Shown here one piece after another: positions 36,499-47,961 of a stretch of 64,000 nucleotides of DNA. Position numbers and translations under genes: made by a program. Every line of letters starts with the position of its first letter. The stretch's first letter is position 1. The DNA is from Coniochaeta sp. PMI_546 (taxonomy: Eukaryota; Ascomycota; Sordariomycetes; Coniochaetales; Coniochaetaceae). A model generated the notes under the pieces. That model saw nothing but the letters and a program-made list of their open reading frames with translations. It had not been told where the DNA came from and ran no database searches. Location: contig MU271146.1 of assembly GCA_021432605.1 (NCBI GenBank), positions 930,001 to 994,000 of the forward strand, in the 5' to 3' direction.

Positions 36499-39112
36499 AT
36501 GCGGCTCTACTTCCTTGCGCTGGTCGCTCTGGCGAGCGCATCAACGCTGACTCCGCCTGTTCTTCCTCTGATCGTCCGCAATCCGTACCTGAGCACGTGG
36601 CTTGGCAATGCACGAAATGCGCCCTGGGAGGAGTGGCCGATGTTCTGGACTGGTGCCCACGTAAGTCCAGCCTGGATAGGGACATCCTGCAAAGCCATGC
36701 CTCGGTAGAGAGTCTAATAAGGAAGTAGGTCGGGTTCTCCGTCATGGCAGCAGTCCGTGAGACGGGTGCTGTGTATCCTCTGCTTGGACGTCCGCAAGAC
36801 TCCATCCCGCACTCGTCCTCCAACTTCAACGTGTCGTACCCAACATACCTCGGTGCCACCTTCGATGCCTCGACCACGAACCTGAGCTACGCTATCAACA
36901 GCCCCTCAGCCGGAGGTGACCAGCTGACGCTTACGCTGTCGTTCTTGTCGCCAATTACACCCTCATCGACCCTGAGACAGTCCATACCTGCAGCGTATAT
37001 GACTGTTCTCGTCGAAGGGACCACTGACATTGACCTCTATGTCGACGTCAACGGCGAGTGGGTCAGTGGGAACCGAGGGAATACAATTAGGTGGGACTTG
37101 ACCGAGCCGGACCGCAAGAAAGGTGCCATCTTTGATGAAGCAACACAGCTCAAGACTTGGAAGGTCAGACGGAGCAATGAGGAGCTTCTTACTGAGTTCA
37201 ATGACCGAAGTGAATGGGGGACCTTGCACTTCTCCGGACCAGCCGATGTCCACCACCAGGCCGGAACATCAGCCATTCTTCGCCAGCATTTTTCAGAGAA
37301 AGGAACGTTGAAGAACGAGATCGACACCAGTTTCCGACCTATCATGGACGAAGAGCCTGTATTTGCCTTCTCCAAGTCGTTCAAGCTTGGCCCAAGGGGC
37401 AGCAGCAAGGCTACGTCGAAGAAGGACAGCGTGGTGTTTACCTTCGCCCTGGTCCAGGACCCCGTCGTTCAATTCGCCTCTGCCAGGGGGCTAACCTTCA
37501 TGAAGCCTTTGTGGGCGTCCTACTTTGCGTCTGCCGACGAGCTTATAAGTTATCACTACGACGACTTCAACACGGCCTCTACCTTGGCGTGGAATTATTC
37601 CGCTACTCTGGCCAAAGACGCGTTTGAGTCTGGATCACACGACTACCGGGACATCGCAGCACTCTCGGCTCGGCAGGTGCTAGGAGCAACGCAGTTTTCC
37701 GGAACTCCAGATAACCCCATCCTCTTTCTGAAGGAAATCTCTTCTAACGGCAATTTCCAAACGGTGGATGTCATTTTCCCGGCCTTCCCTTTCTTCCTGT
37801 ACACCAACCCACAATGGCTGGCCTACTTGCTGGAGCCGCTCCTCGAGCACCAACTCAGCGGTCAATATCCGAACGATTACAGTATGCACGATCTCGGCGC
37901 CCATTTCCCCAATGCCACTGGCCACAGTGACGGTAGAGACGAGTACATGCCAGTTGAAGAGTGCGGCAACATGTTAATCATGGGCCTTGCCTTGGTAAAC
38001 GCCTTCAAGTACGACACTGAGCCTGCCTTCACAGCCGCGGTAGCGGACGCTACAGCAACCAAGGAGATCCAATTCCCCAAGATCTGGTCCAATATCGTCG
38101 ACAAGTACGGCGTAGACCTACCACAAGACCTCCAGGCCACCGGGGCCAAAAAGGCCGAGAAATGGGCAGGCCGCTCTTACAAGCTCTGGAAGCAGTGGAC
38201 GGGGTACCTCGTCCGCGAGTCTCTGATCCCGCACAACCAACTGTGTACCGACGACTTCGCTGGCTGGCTGGCCAACCAGACCAACCTCGCCCTCAAGGGC
38301 ATCATCGGTATCAAGGCCATGAGTGAGATAGCGGACCTGGTTGGAGAGAAAGAGGACGCGAAGTACTACCGCCAGACAGCGGATGAGTACATCGAGAAGT
38401 GGCAGGACTACGGCATCTCGCGCGACAAAACGCATGCAAAGCTGGCGTACACCTGGTACGGGTCGTGGACGACCATCTATAACCTGTACGCTGACGCGCT
38501 GCTGTGCTTTCATATTCCCGGGGAGAGTAAGAGCGAGAAGACGGCTGGGTGGTTTGATGGGTTGTTCGGGCAGAAGCCGCTAGACGGGACAAAGACGGAG
38601 ACATTCATACCGGACGAGGTGTACAAGATGCAGAGCGACTGGTACCATGCTGTGCTGCAGCACTACGGGCTTCCGTTGGACTCCAGGCATCTGTATACCA
38701 AGAGCGACTGGGAGTTCTTTGCTGCTGCTGTGACGAGCAAGAAGACGAGGGGGGAGATGTTGGAGCGGATTGCTGTGTGGGTGAATGAAACGAATACCGG
38801 TAAGTCCTAAAGTCATGAGCTGTTGTTCTCGAGGATGTGGGTGCTAACTGTGCTGTGGTAGACCGGCCGTTGACGGATCTTTATGATACGGAAGGCGAGG
38901 GAGGGTTTCCGGGCCCGAACTTCTTCGCTAGACCTGTTGTCGGAGGGCATTTTGCGTTTCTGGCGCTGGAGAGGGCGTGTGGGGGGAAGGCGGCGGAGGC
39001 GTTGCGGTTCTTGGATGAGACGCCGCGGGTTGAGGTCAATGTTGAAAAGGCATTGATGGCTGATGTGTTGTTGTCCGAGGATGGATATGATACAATGGAA
39101 GAGGATCTTTAG
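36499..39112 (+). CDS. Secreted GtaA-type glutaminase
   Basis: Exons 36499-36660, 36729-38799 and 38862-39112 give 827 residues. GtaA-type enzymes hydrolyse glutamine to glutamate and ammonia extracellularly (Aspergillus GtaA is the named example). A signal peptide (MRLYFLALVALASASTL) is followed by the conserved opening PLIVRNPYLSTWL. The fungal glutaminase body (DUF5127, DUF4965 and DUF1793 regions) shows WTGAHVGFSV, then DVIFPAFPFFLYTNP, YSMHDLGAHFPNATGH, EECGNMLIM, and LIPHNQLCTDDFAG. The end shows SDWEFFAAA, then GPNFFARPVVGGHF. Both introns fall in phase within conserved segments. Length is typical. Expression is probably nitrogen- or salt-responsive in relatives, but nothing in the promoter shows it. 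Confidence 0.93.
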
Positions 39113-40149
39113 GCAGAGGACTGGCTTGGATATGCTGCATGAGGTGTTCGAAGACAGATGCATCCCTCATGACGTGTCGATGGACTCTAGAAAGTCGATG
39201 TGGCATAGATGACTGAGGTCCTCCCATATTGCATTGCTCATTTGGCAAAGGTTACAGTGAATAAAAAAATCGGTGCATGAGCGTAACAGCGCCGTGTGAT
39301 GATCGTAGTGACTACGGCCTTTCTAAAGAATCGGCGCGCATCTGGCCATCATCGCCTGTGCCACCTCCAAAACAATCAACTCTTTTGGTTGTGATGCCGA
39401 TTTCTGCATCCCGCTACGCCGCATCCTTTTTTGAGATATCAACTTAACAAGTCTTTAGCTGTGAAGTGTTAGCAGGCAGGCAGGTCAGTCTCTAGATCAC
39501 TCTTTTTTTTCTTCTTTTTTTTTTTTTGGTCAAGTTCCCCAGATTCTGCCTTATTTTGGACCCCCGGTCTCCCGGTGTGCTTCCAGAGCTATCTCAAGAA
39601 GGTTTAGCTCCACGTCAGCTGCCAGCACTGCCCGAGGTACCGCAGTACATTCTCCATCATGCTGCCTTGCAAATCTCCGCAAGCGCAAGCAAACGATTGT
39701 TTTGGACCCGCCAAGCCAGATTGCCGGGAAGGCAGAAAGGACATCTATGTTCTTTGTTGCCGCCTTGTTTGAGCAGAAAATTCGCCTTTCAACTCCATTT
39801 CCACAAAATCTATCGTCACTTCAGTTCGCCCTTCACTCCTCCACCTCCACTCTCTCAACCTAAGCCCAATTCTGTCGTCACTTTCCTTTCACTCTCGAGG
39901 TCCGTGTCGAATAGAAAAAAAGTACGCGATTACCCCATCCTAAAACCAAAGACCCGCTTAAAGCGTGGCAGGTTGTGCTTTCTCCATCCTCCAACCTCCA
40001 ACGACACATCATCCTCATCTCCCTCTCCACGTCGTCGAACGCACAATTCGATCGACTTCTGCTTACTGCCATCAACAGTCTTATCTCCTCCCATTACACT
40101 TCCTGCTTACTGGTTGCCTTGAGCCTCCAGTTGCACCGTTCTAGTCAAA
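39113..40149. other. Intergenic region and long pyrimidine-rich leader of the RRM gene
   Basis: The first 350 bases are the glutaminase 3' region. From about 39500 a strongly pyrimidine-rich tract (with long T runs at 39503-39529) leads to the start at 40150, as for many highly expressed fungal RNA-binding protein genes. A 198-codon open frame in this tract is of low complexity and has no recognisable content. Confidence 0.6.
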
Positions 40150-41408
40150 ATGGCTACCACCGCAATGGATTACGAGAACGCCGGAGGCGATCGCTTTGAG
40201 GGTGAGTCTAAACCATCCCTAGAATACTGCAACATCTGTGACATTGAAGCTTAACGCCAATCACTCACTTAGAGGATGCTCCTCGATACGACCGCGACCG
40301 CAGCGCGTCTCCTCGCCGCGATGACGGCCACGAGTCATCCCGTCGTCGCTCGCCTTCACCCACCAATGATCGGTACGTTTCAGCCTCGTCTATCAAGATC
40401 CCTTCCATCCTGCTGGAATATTTGATTTAACACGGCGTCGCAGTGCTGCCAAGGGCGACTCCGAGATGCGCGATGACCGTGGTGACGATGGTGCCATCAA
40501 CCCTGGATCCAACCTTTTCGTCACTGGTATCCACCCCAAGCTGACCGAGGCCGAGGTCACGCGCCTCTTCGAGAAATACGGCGAGGTCGAGAAATGCCAG
40601 ATCATGCGTGATCCTCACAGCAAGGAGTCCCGTGGCTTTGGATTCGTCAAGATGGTTACTTCGGATATGGCCGATGCTGCCAAAGAGGGTCTCCAGGGTG
40701 AGGTCATCGAGGGTCGCACCTTGAGCATCGAGAAGGCCCGCCGTGCCCGTCCCCGTACCCCCACTCCGGGCAAGTACTTCGGACCTCCTAAGCGTGGTGA
40801 GTTTGACTCCTTCCCCCGATCTGTCGTTCTCACTAACTGACCGACCAGAAGATGCACGCCCCGGTGGTGGTGGTCGTTTCAATGATCGGTTTGACGACCG
40901 CCGCCGCGGTGGTGGTTACGGAGGTGGTGGCGGCTATGGCCGCGATGATCCTTACCGCTACCGTGGTTATGGTGGCGAGGACCGTCGCGGTGGCTACGAC
41001 CGTGGTGGCGGCTACGACCGCGGTTACCGTGAGGACCGTGGGTATGACCGTGGATACCGCGGTGAGGACCGTGGCTACGAGCGTGGCGGCGGTCGCGACC
41101 GTGACGGCGGAGACAGCTACAGCAGCGGCAGCCGCATCGACCGTTACGCCGGTGGACGTGAGGAGCGTGGAGCCGGCGAACGCTACGGTGGTCGTGGTGG
41201 TGGTGAGGAGCGCCGCGGTGGTGGCGGCGGCTACAACGATCGTGAGCGCTATGACCGTGGCGCCGATCGCGCCGAGCGACCTGCACGCGATGCTGCGCCT
41301 CCTGCCGGCGGATATGGCGACTCGGGTGCCCGCACTGAGGGCCGCGAGCATTACGGCGGTATGCCTCGAACTTCACAGCCGCCTCAAAATCAACTGACGC
41401 AGAGCTAG
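40150..41408 (+). CDS. Tra2-like RNA-binding protein, one RRM and an RGG-rich tail
   Basis: Exons 40150-40201, 40273-40372, 40444-40796 and 40849-41408 give 354 residues. It is likely a nuclear splicing or mRNA-binding factor. The N-terminal 50 residues are Arg/Ser-rich (YDRDRSASPRRD, SSRRRSPSP). The RRM lies at about 74-150: RNP2 is LFVTGI and RNP1 SRGFGFVKM. A linker RRARPRTPTPGKYFGPPKR follows, a Tra2-like hallmark. The last 185 residues are a Gly/Arg/Tyr/Asp-rich tail of the RGG type. All four exons join in phase and the introns cluster at the 5' half, as in many fungal RNA-binding genes. The Gly/Arg tail leaves other frames open, giving misleading Ala/Val-rich shadows. Confidence 0.93.
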
Positions 41409-43230
41409 GATCTCGTTGATTTCGACTGATTTCACATACCGACGTATGCAACGCGCGATCTCGGAAGTCGCATTCTTCGGTAGCACGGTTGTAGGCTCCT
41501 CTCGGCGGTCTTTTCTATGTCGTTTTTTTCTCTGGGCACAAAACAAAATCGGATACCAAAATGCGTCGTCGGCTGGAGTTACGGCATCTAGGGAGGATTT
41601 GCGGATGAACACCACATTCGGCGGCAGCTAGCTGGAGGACATGCGTCCAACACTCGATGTTGTCGACTTTCTCGGTAGGCAGACGGGATTCATCCTATCT
41701 TACGACAGCAGTCGACATCATGGCACCCCATCATCTCTCCTTTGGATCGTCAAGTCAGTACACACGAGTGGCAAGAGATCCACAGGTCCTCACAGCATTT
41801 CCTCGCTTGTACGATTATTAGTTTCTTTTGCACGCCTTCACATCCGTCATCCCGGCAGGTATCTTGACGACCGTGGCATCTTTTCTCGACTGGTGCACTA
41901 TTCCGTAGCGGCATGATACGATAACAGATCAACTACACGCAACTTTGACTCCGTGAACAGCAAAATGCACTCTCGAATTAACGCAGCAGAGTAATCCTGG
42001 TGCAACAAGAACGGTAACGACAGACTCAGTAACTACTTGGACGGAAATGTGTTCTCGGTGCCTTTCACTACGCCTAATCTCGCCATGCCTCGCCCGTTGT
42101 GCCAATCTCGAATCGCCCCCGTGTACAGTTTACCTCGATGACGCCTTGGCTTTATCACGATGTTTTCGAAATGCTTCGTCCATCTCGTCCGTGACCGAAC
42201 TGATTGGCTAAGTCTGAAGTGTCCCTGTTGCATCAGAGGACAAAGGTAAGCCCTCCGTAACAGAATCGGCATAGCACTGACTCTTTGTTCGTCATGCAGG
42301 CGTCGCCCAACAGCAATCTAAGCTTTATCCGGACATCCTCCACCGCTCGTTGCCAGAGCTTTCGCGATCGACAGGTCTGCCTGTTGTTACCCCCCGCTTT
42401 GCCCAGGTCGCCACGGTTTAACGACTTCCTGCGAGTCATTTTGCGATAGTATGCATGGAGGGTGCTGCCCGCGAGTGCAAACAAGAGAAGTCTGTCCGCG
42501 GTGCTACTTTCGATGTGGTAGCATAAGCAACGTGCGCAATGTGGACAGTATCAGCAGGTAGGGTGTTGTATGTCCCGCTTCTCCCCTGCTTAGCTTTCAC
42601 GCGATCGTTCTAGACATTTGCTCTTATCTTTTGAAGCGAGGTAGTGGAATCTAGTAAGAAGTTGAATGACTCCGGTTATTGCATGACAGACATTCAGTTA
42701 CTGGTCAGAAACACTATGTCGCTCTGCTGCTAAGCATATGTGATCCCTCTTTTGTTCCTGAAACGCCTTGTGTAAAGCTAAGATGTACCCAGTCCAATGA
42801 TACAGAAGTAGGTCTTATTCAGTAGAGATTCAACCTCAACCTTCCGTTTGCGTTTTGTCGTTGTTTGGCTAGACCATTTCGAGGGGCTTGCTTCTCAGCT
42901 TGTTTTCTTTCATGCCATACCATACATCCGGTGGCTGTTGGAGTGATAAGGGACCATTGAGCGAGGGCCAGACAAAGGGCGCTCCGTCCGGCATGCTGGA
43001 TGCACTAGGGTTCCTTTCCTGTGTGAAACATCATCGATATGATGATCTATAGATGAATCCTCCCGGTTGGGATTCACGATATCAGGACTCGCCACTCCGG
43101 TATGCTTCTTCGTGTTCTGATACCTATTCTACTCGTTTGTGATTGACTGTCCCTTTTTTTTGTGAGCCAATGTCCACCTATCAACCCTATTCTCTCTGAA
43201 CTTGAAACTTGTCACATAAGGTACTTAAAC
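41409..43230. other. Intergenic region
   Basis: 1.8 kb between the RRM gene and the next plus-strand gene. It holds the RRM gene's 3' untranslated part and the next promoter. Short frames only, and I see no domain, repeat or splice-linked coding signal. Confidence 0.55.
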
Positions 43231-44934
43231 ATGGCGCCCCGAAGAAAAAAGAGGACACCAGCAGCCAAGGACACGGCAAAGGGGCGCTCGCTCGCTCCGC
43301 CGCTACCGGCCAAGTCTCGCGTATCCAAACCAAAATCGAAGCGAGCTCCCCGCAGGAGTGAGTTGGAGCTGCTCCTCGAGGAATCGAAGAAATGGGGCGC
43401 CGAATCACTAACAGACGATGTCCCTGTCGCCGATCACGTCAATGCCGCCGCGCAGACACCTGCGACGGGCAAGAAGAAAGCTGCTCCCAAGAAACCTGCC
43501 AAGCAGAAGAGAGAGCATAAGGACGAGGACGAGGGAAATGCTCAAGTTGAGGACGGCGAGAGAGAAGAGGGGTCCGAGGTGGATGATGATCTTGAAGCGC
43601 CTCCTCCTCCTCCTCCGAAAAAGCCTACGCAGAGAAAGACTCCAGAAAAGAAGCAACGGACCGCTAAGAAGAAGGCTACTAAGAGGGACGAGGAAGTGGC
43701 ATCCGTCGATGAGAATCACGCCGAAGACAAGCCCATCGAAGAGAAGCTTGCGGAAGATAGCCCTAATCAAGGAAACCATGTCGCTGCAGACGAGAATGCC
43801 GCAACACCAGCTTCGGACCCCGTCAAGGCCAGAAAGCCCGCTCCAAAGCGCACCTCCGCCGGGAAGACACAGTCCGCCAAGCGCAAGTGGCCGGTGGAGG
43901 GCAGAGGAGAGACCGACGTCGATGCGGGCAATGCTCTCGCTTCCTCGGTTCCCGTAACTGAAGAAGGTCTGAACGATCTCGACGACGGAGAGCTCGACGA
44001 TTTGATATTCGGTAAGACACCGCTTAGCCCTGTCAAGCCTAAGGCTGGAAATGGCAGGAAGCGGAGAGCTCCGCAACCGGTGCCTGTGAAGAGATCTGGG
44101 AAGATTGCGACTAGGCTAGCCGAGAAAGAAACTGGGGAAACTGAGACGGAAGAAGAGGCCGAGACTGAGACGGGTAAGCTGGAGCCCAAGCCTATGCCTG
44201 AGCCGGGGGAAGGAAAGAACGCTGAGGCTGTTAGAAGTGAGGAGCAGGACGGAGATGGCCACCCGTCCGCCAAAGATGAGCCGGACGATAACCAGCCGCA
44301 TAGACACATAGCGCCTAGCGGAGACGACATTACAAACGACAACCATGGTCAAGCCGACAAACCGTATGGACTAGACGATCCCGACCTCACCTCCCGCCAG
44401 CTCCCACCGGCCTGCCCGACGTTCGGGCCTCTGTCCTGCAGTGAGATGTGGCGCCCGGACGGATCACAAAACGTCGACGTTGCGGGGCCACGTTTGAAAG
44501 CTCGTCTGGAGGACTGGATCAAGCGGTATACAATGGCTATGATACAAAGCTCAGAGCTCGCGGTCAAGACGAAGGATGCTAATCTCAAGACGGCATACAG
44601 AGCTGATCAGGTCCTGTTCAGCACTTTGGCGGACGCGGCTAGGGCTTGGGCTAATGAGGTTGACGCTGGGCAATGGGTCGACGATCCGCATATGGGGAGT
44701 GACGAGAGGGATGGTTTGATGTTTCAGATGAGAAGCTATCAGGAGGAGTACAAAAAAACTGTTGGGGGTTTAGATGGGAAGGTGGAAGTGGCAAGAAGGG
44801 CGTGGGAAGCGGTCAAGGATGGGCAGGGTTCAATGACCACGGGAAGTCTAGGCGTTGGAGAGAGCATAAGCATCGTGAAGAAGGGATGGCTGAGTGGCGG
44901 AGACGAACTGCCGAAAAATGATTCGAGTGATTGA
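43231..44934 (+). CDS. Unrecognised Lys/Glu-rich, probably nuclear protein
   Basis: A single exon encodes 567 residues from the first ATG (43231, AACATGG). I do not recognise the family. Residues 1-400 are low-complexity and highly charged. They start with a basic patch (MAPRRKKRTPAAKD), hold repeated Lys/Pro/Ala blocks reminiscent of histone H1-like or AT-hook regions (KKKAAPKKPAKQKR, KRKWPVEGRG), a seven-Pro run and acidic blocks. A conserved-looking C-terminal domain of about 160 residues begins near CPTFGPLSCSEMWRPDG and is predicted helical (LEDWIKRYTMAMIQSSELAVK, ADAARAWANEVDAGQWV). The composition suggests a chromatin-associated protein; this is inference only. Confidence 0.75.
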   Translation: MAPRRKKRTPAAKDTAKGRSLAPPLPAKSRVSKPKSKRAPRRSELELLLEESKKWGAESLTDDVPVADHVNAAAQTPATGKKKAAPKKPAKQKREHKDEDEGNAQVEDGEREEGSEVDDDLEAPPPPPPKKPTQRKTPEKKQRTAKKKATKRDEEVASVDENHAEDKPIEEKLAEDSPNQGNHVAADENAATPASDPVKARKPAPKRTSAGKTQSAKRKWPVEGRGETDVDAGNALASSVPVTEEGLNDLDDGELDDLIFGKTPLSPVKPKAGNGRKRRAPQPVPVKRSGKIATRLAEKETGETETEEEAETETGKLEPKPMPEPGEGKNAEAVRSEEQDGDGHPSAKDEPDDNQPHRHIAPSGDDITNDNHGQADKPYGLDDPDLTSRQLPPACPTFGPLSCSEMWRPDGSQNVDVAGPRLKARLEDWIKRYTMAMIQSSELAVKTKDANLKTAYRADQVLFSTLADAARAWANEVDAGQWVDDPHMGSDERDGLMFQMRSYQEEYKKTVGGLDGKVEVARRAWEAVKDGQGSMTTGSLGVGESISIVKKGWLSGGDELPKNDSSD

Positions 44935-45422
44935 TGAGAAGGATAAGGCACCTGGCCCTTCTGCGCGAGAGTATTCAGAGGGTGGTCAAGAACCCCTGGC
45001 AATATCGGGTCAAGGATATTTTCTGAACCCGTGAGGAAGGTCCTGAAACTATGGAGACTGATAACCATTGGGCCGACTATATAACTGCAGCGCAGATGGT
45101 GTGCTTTCTAGTGTTAACGTACATGGAGTGTGGGCAAGATGCGGCAGAAAAGGAGAAGGTCAAGGATGCTCCTAGTTTAGAGCAGTGTATAGACAACCAC
45201 ATCGAGGGGGTAACTGCCTGTACCAGATAATATCACTCGGACTCCGGAAATCAAGCTTCATACCTCTATACTATATTACAAGTTCAAGTACTGGAACTTC
45301 CAGACCACGCCTGTGTGCGAAATTTAGTCCAGCCTCGATGACTGACGACTCTGCAAGTGGACCACTTTCTTGAAGGTGATGATGTGGCGTCGACGAGGAA
45401 AACTCAAAATTGGCCGTCGGGA
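44935..45422. other. Convergent 3' region
   Basis: 488 bases between the ends of the Lys/Glu-rich gene and the small CxxC gene. Nothing notable. Confidence 0.6.
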
Positions 45423-45710
45423 CTACATCAGCATGCACCGAGAGCCCCTGAACAGAAAGAAAGAGTTAGTTAACTTGTGGAAGGGCATAGATAGGAGGAC
45501 TTACCTGCCAAGGCCCCATCGTCTTCTTACTTCTCGTCGCGCCTTGCAGTCTGGACACTTCTTCCAGAGGCTCATAGTGGTGATACGACGTGCTGACTCA
45601 CAAGGAGTAGAGTTATTCGGGGCCAGCGAACAGACGTCGACATGCAAGCTTATATATCTAGTTCTATTGCAATGCTTGCAGTCCCATCGTTCCTGCTGAA
45701 CGGTACACAT
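45423..45710 (-). CDS. Small CxxC (zinc-ribbon-like) protein, 76 residues
   Basis: Exons 45710-45505 and 45447-45423. The first exon runs from MCTVQQERWDC to RRRWGLG and stops only two bases into what is a consensus donor (CAG|GTAAGT). The following intron (45504-45448, 57 bases) has TTAACTAAC and a pyrimidine tract before TTCAG, about as strong a fungal intron as can be read by eye. The second exon adds RGSRCMLM and a stop. Cys spacing is C11-x2-C14 and C53-x2-C56 with further Cys at 2, 27 and 37, which suggests metal binding. I recall small fungal proteins with a similar W-x-C-x2-C start but cannot name a family. There is no signal peptide. Confidence 0.5.
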
Positions 45711-46561
45711 AGTCAAACTCCAGTGACCAGTGGGCCGAAGGTCATGTAAGTTTGACGATCCAGCTGTATTTGGCCTGTAGCAATGTATGCTCATATGTGC
45801 TACCTTTACGGCTCTGCGTGCCCAAGAGAGCACAGCTATATATGCAAGACATGAGGCGCTGAATCCCTGGGGTGGACATCGTGAATTTAGATCTCCCAGC
45901 GCCACCGAATCGTACAATTATATCGTCGCACCACGGTATTACACCGGTGGAAGTCACTCATCCGCAAAGGTTACAGACAATGTTTTCTCGTGAGATATCA
46001 CTCATGTCGCCCGCTAGATCTTTCAAAGCATTGCGGTTAAAGTAGGAGCAGTCATGGAGGCTGCGAGTCTCCTAATGGTAGACTTTCCTTTCGATCATTA
46101 TGCCATCATTCCACAGAGTCAAGTTTGAAGATATGTTTGAATGTACGTTAACAATGCTGGCAGGAAATCTCTGGGTGAGATCTTTTCTTTGGCGTGCCTA
46201 CGCGAAACCCTCCACGAAGACTACCTCTAGCTAAGGTGGCACTTGGTTCGCTTTCTCTGTTGTCAGATGAGGTTACTGTGTACTTCAGAGTATGCCTGCA
46301 GTGTGAAGCAGGAAGCTGAAGTTCAAGGTTGCGTACACGTGACCGCGCATGGACCACAGGATTCGGCTTGAAAGGTGTTCAGGTCCGTGCACATTGAAGA
46401 TGGATTGGTTTCCGAAATTTTGCGGCCCCAAATTTTCCCTTCGAACCCGGAGCTTCGAGTCGTGAAGGAGGCATCTGTGAGAAGCCGTCGTCTTATTCCT
46501 ACCTCTCCGCTCATTTATCCTTTTCCTCTCTGTCTCTAGTATTTGTGTCATTTTGTCGGCC
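45711..46561. promoter_or_regulatory. Divergent region, small CxxC gene / mitochondrial EF-Tu
   Basis: Holds the promoter of the EF-Tu gene, including a 19-base element shared with the S29 promoter (46407-46425), and a pyrimidine-rich leader from 46490. No further gene is seen. Confidence 0.55.
46407..46425. promoter_or_regulatory. Shared promoter element, EF-Tu copy
   Basis: GGTTTCCGAAATTTTGCGG ends 137 bases before the EF-Tu start. It matches the S29 promoter copy (49259-49277) at 18 of 19 positions. Confidence 0.5.
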
Positions 46562-47961
46562 ATGTCTTCCTTCAGAACCATTGCCCCGTTTCTACGGACG
46601 GCACGCTTCGCCCTGACGCGGCAGAGCAACCCTCTTATCGCGCTCCAGCGCCAGCAGACCACATCTCCAGTCCTCAACCTCGCAAGGACGTATGCCGTCT
46701 TTGAGCGGACAAAGCCTCACGTCAACATCGGAACCATCGGTCACGTCGATCACGGCAAGGTGCGTACCTATTCTGTCTGCCGGCTCAAACACTTGGCCCA
46801 TACTAACTCGTCTCCTTTTTCCATCAGACCACCCTTTCAGCAGCTATCACCAAGAGGCAAGCCGACAAGGGCCTGGCAAGCTTCCTCGACTATGGCTCTA
46901 TCGACAAGGCCCCCGAGGAGCGGAAACGTGGTATCACCATCGCAACAGCACACATCGAGTACTCGACAGACAACCGCCACTACTCCCACGTCGACTGTCC
47001 CGGTCACGCCGATTACATCAAGAACATGATCACCGGAGCCGCCAACATGGACGGCGCCATCATTGTCGTCGCTGCCTCGGACGGTCAGATGCCCCAGACC
47101 CGTGAGCACTTGCTCCTCGCCCGCCAAATCGGTATCGAGCGCATTGTCGTCTTCGTCAACAAGGTCGACGCCCTCGAGGACCCCGAGATGTTGGAGCTTG
47201 TTGAGATGGAGATGCGTGAGCTGCTCAGCTCTTACGGCTTTGCTGGCGACGAGACGCCCGTCATCATGGGCTCTGCCCTGTGCGCCCTCGAAGGCAAGCG
47301 CCCCGAGATTGGCGAGCAGAAGATTGACGAGCTTCTCAAGGCGGTCGACGAGTGGATCCCTACCCCCAAGCGCGACCTCGACAAACCCTTCCTCATGTCC
47401 ATCGAGGATGTCTTCTCCATCTCCGGTCGCGGAACCGTCGCCTCGGGCCGTGTCGAGCGTGGTATCCTGAAGAAGGACTCCGAAGTCGAGCTCCTGGGCA
47501 AGGGCACCGAGATCATCAAGACCAAGGTGACCGACATCGAGACCTTCAACAAGTCCTGCGACGAGTCGCGCGCCGGTGACAACTCCGGTCTCCTCCTCCG
47601 CGGTGTCCGCCGCGAGGATGTCAAGCGCGGCATGGTGCTCGTCAAGCCCGGCTCCGTCCAGGCCCACAGCCAGTTCATGGTCTCGCTTTACGTCCTTACG
47701 AAGGAGGAAGGTGGCCGCCACACCGGCTTCCACGAGAACTACCGCCCCCAGATGTACATCCGCACTGCTGACGAGTCGTGCGCGCTCTTCTTCCCCGATG
47801 AGGTCGAGGACAAGCACTCCAAGATGGTCATGCCCGGCGACAACGTCGAGATGGTCGCCCACCTGCACAACCCGCACGCCGTCGAGGTCGGACAGCGGAT
47901 CAACGTCCGCGAGGGCGGTCGTACCGTCGCCACCGGTATCATTACTCGCATTATCAAGTAA
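46562..47961 (+). CDS. TUF1: Mitochondrial translation elongation factor Tu
   Basis: Exons 46562-46759 and 46828-47961 give 443 residues. It delivers aminoacyl-tRNA to the mitochondrial ribosome using GTP. The N-terminus ([20 protein letters not shown]) is a typical mitochondrial presequence, and the mature protein begins near [23 protein letters not shown] motifs: G1 GHVDHGKTT at 60-68, the switch I sequence ERKRGITI, G3 DCPGHADY, and G4 seen as NKVD. Domains 2 and 3 follow ([21 protein letters not shown]; then GHVEMV-type end [26 protein letters not shown]). The intron cuts exactly after the Lys codon of the G1 loop. C-ending codon bias is strong. A 418-codon frame on the opposite strand is a shadow of that bias. 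Confidence 0.98.

Noticed and set aside
40833-41451. Ala/Val/Thr-rich and His/Arg-rich frames on both strands
   Set aside because: They are alternative frames of the Gly/Arg-rich repeat tail of the RRM protein.
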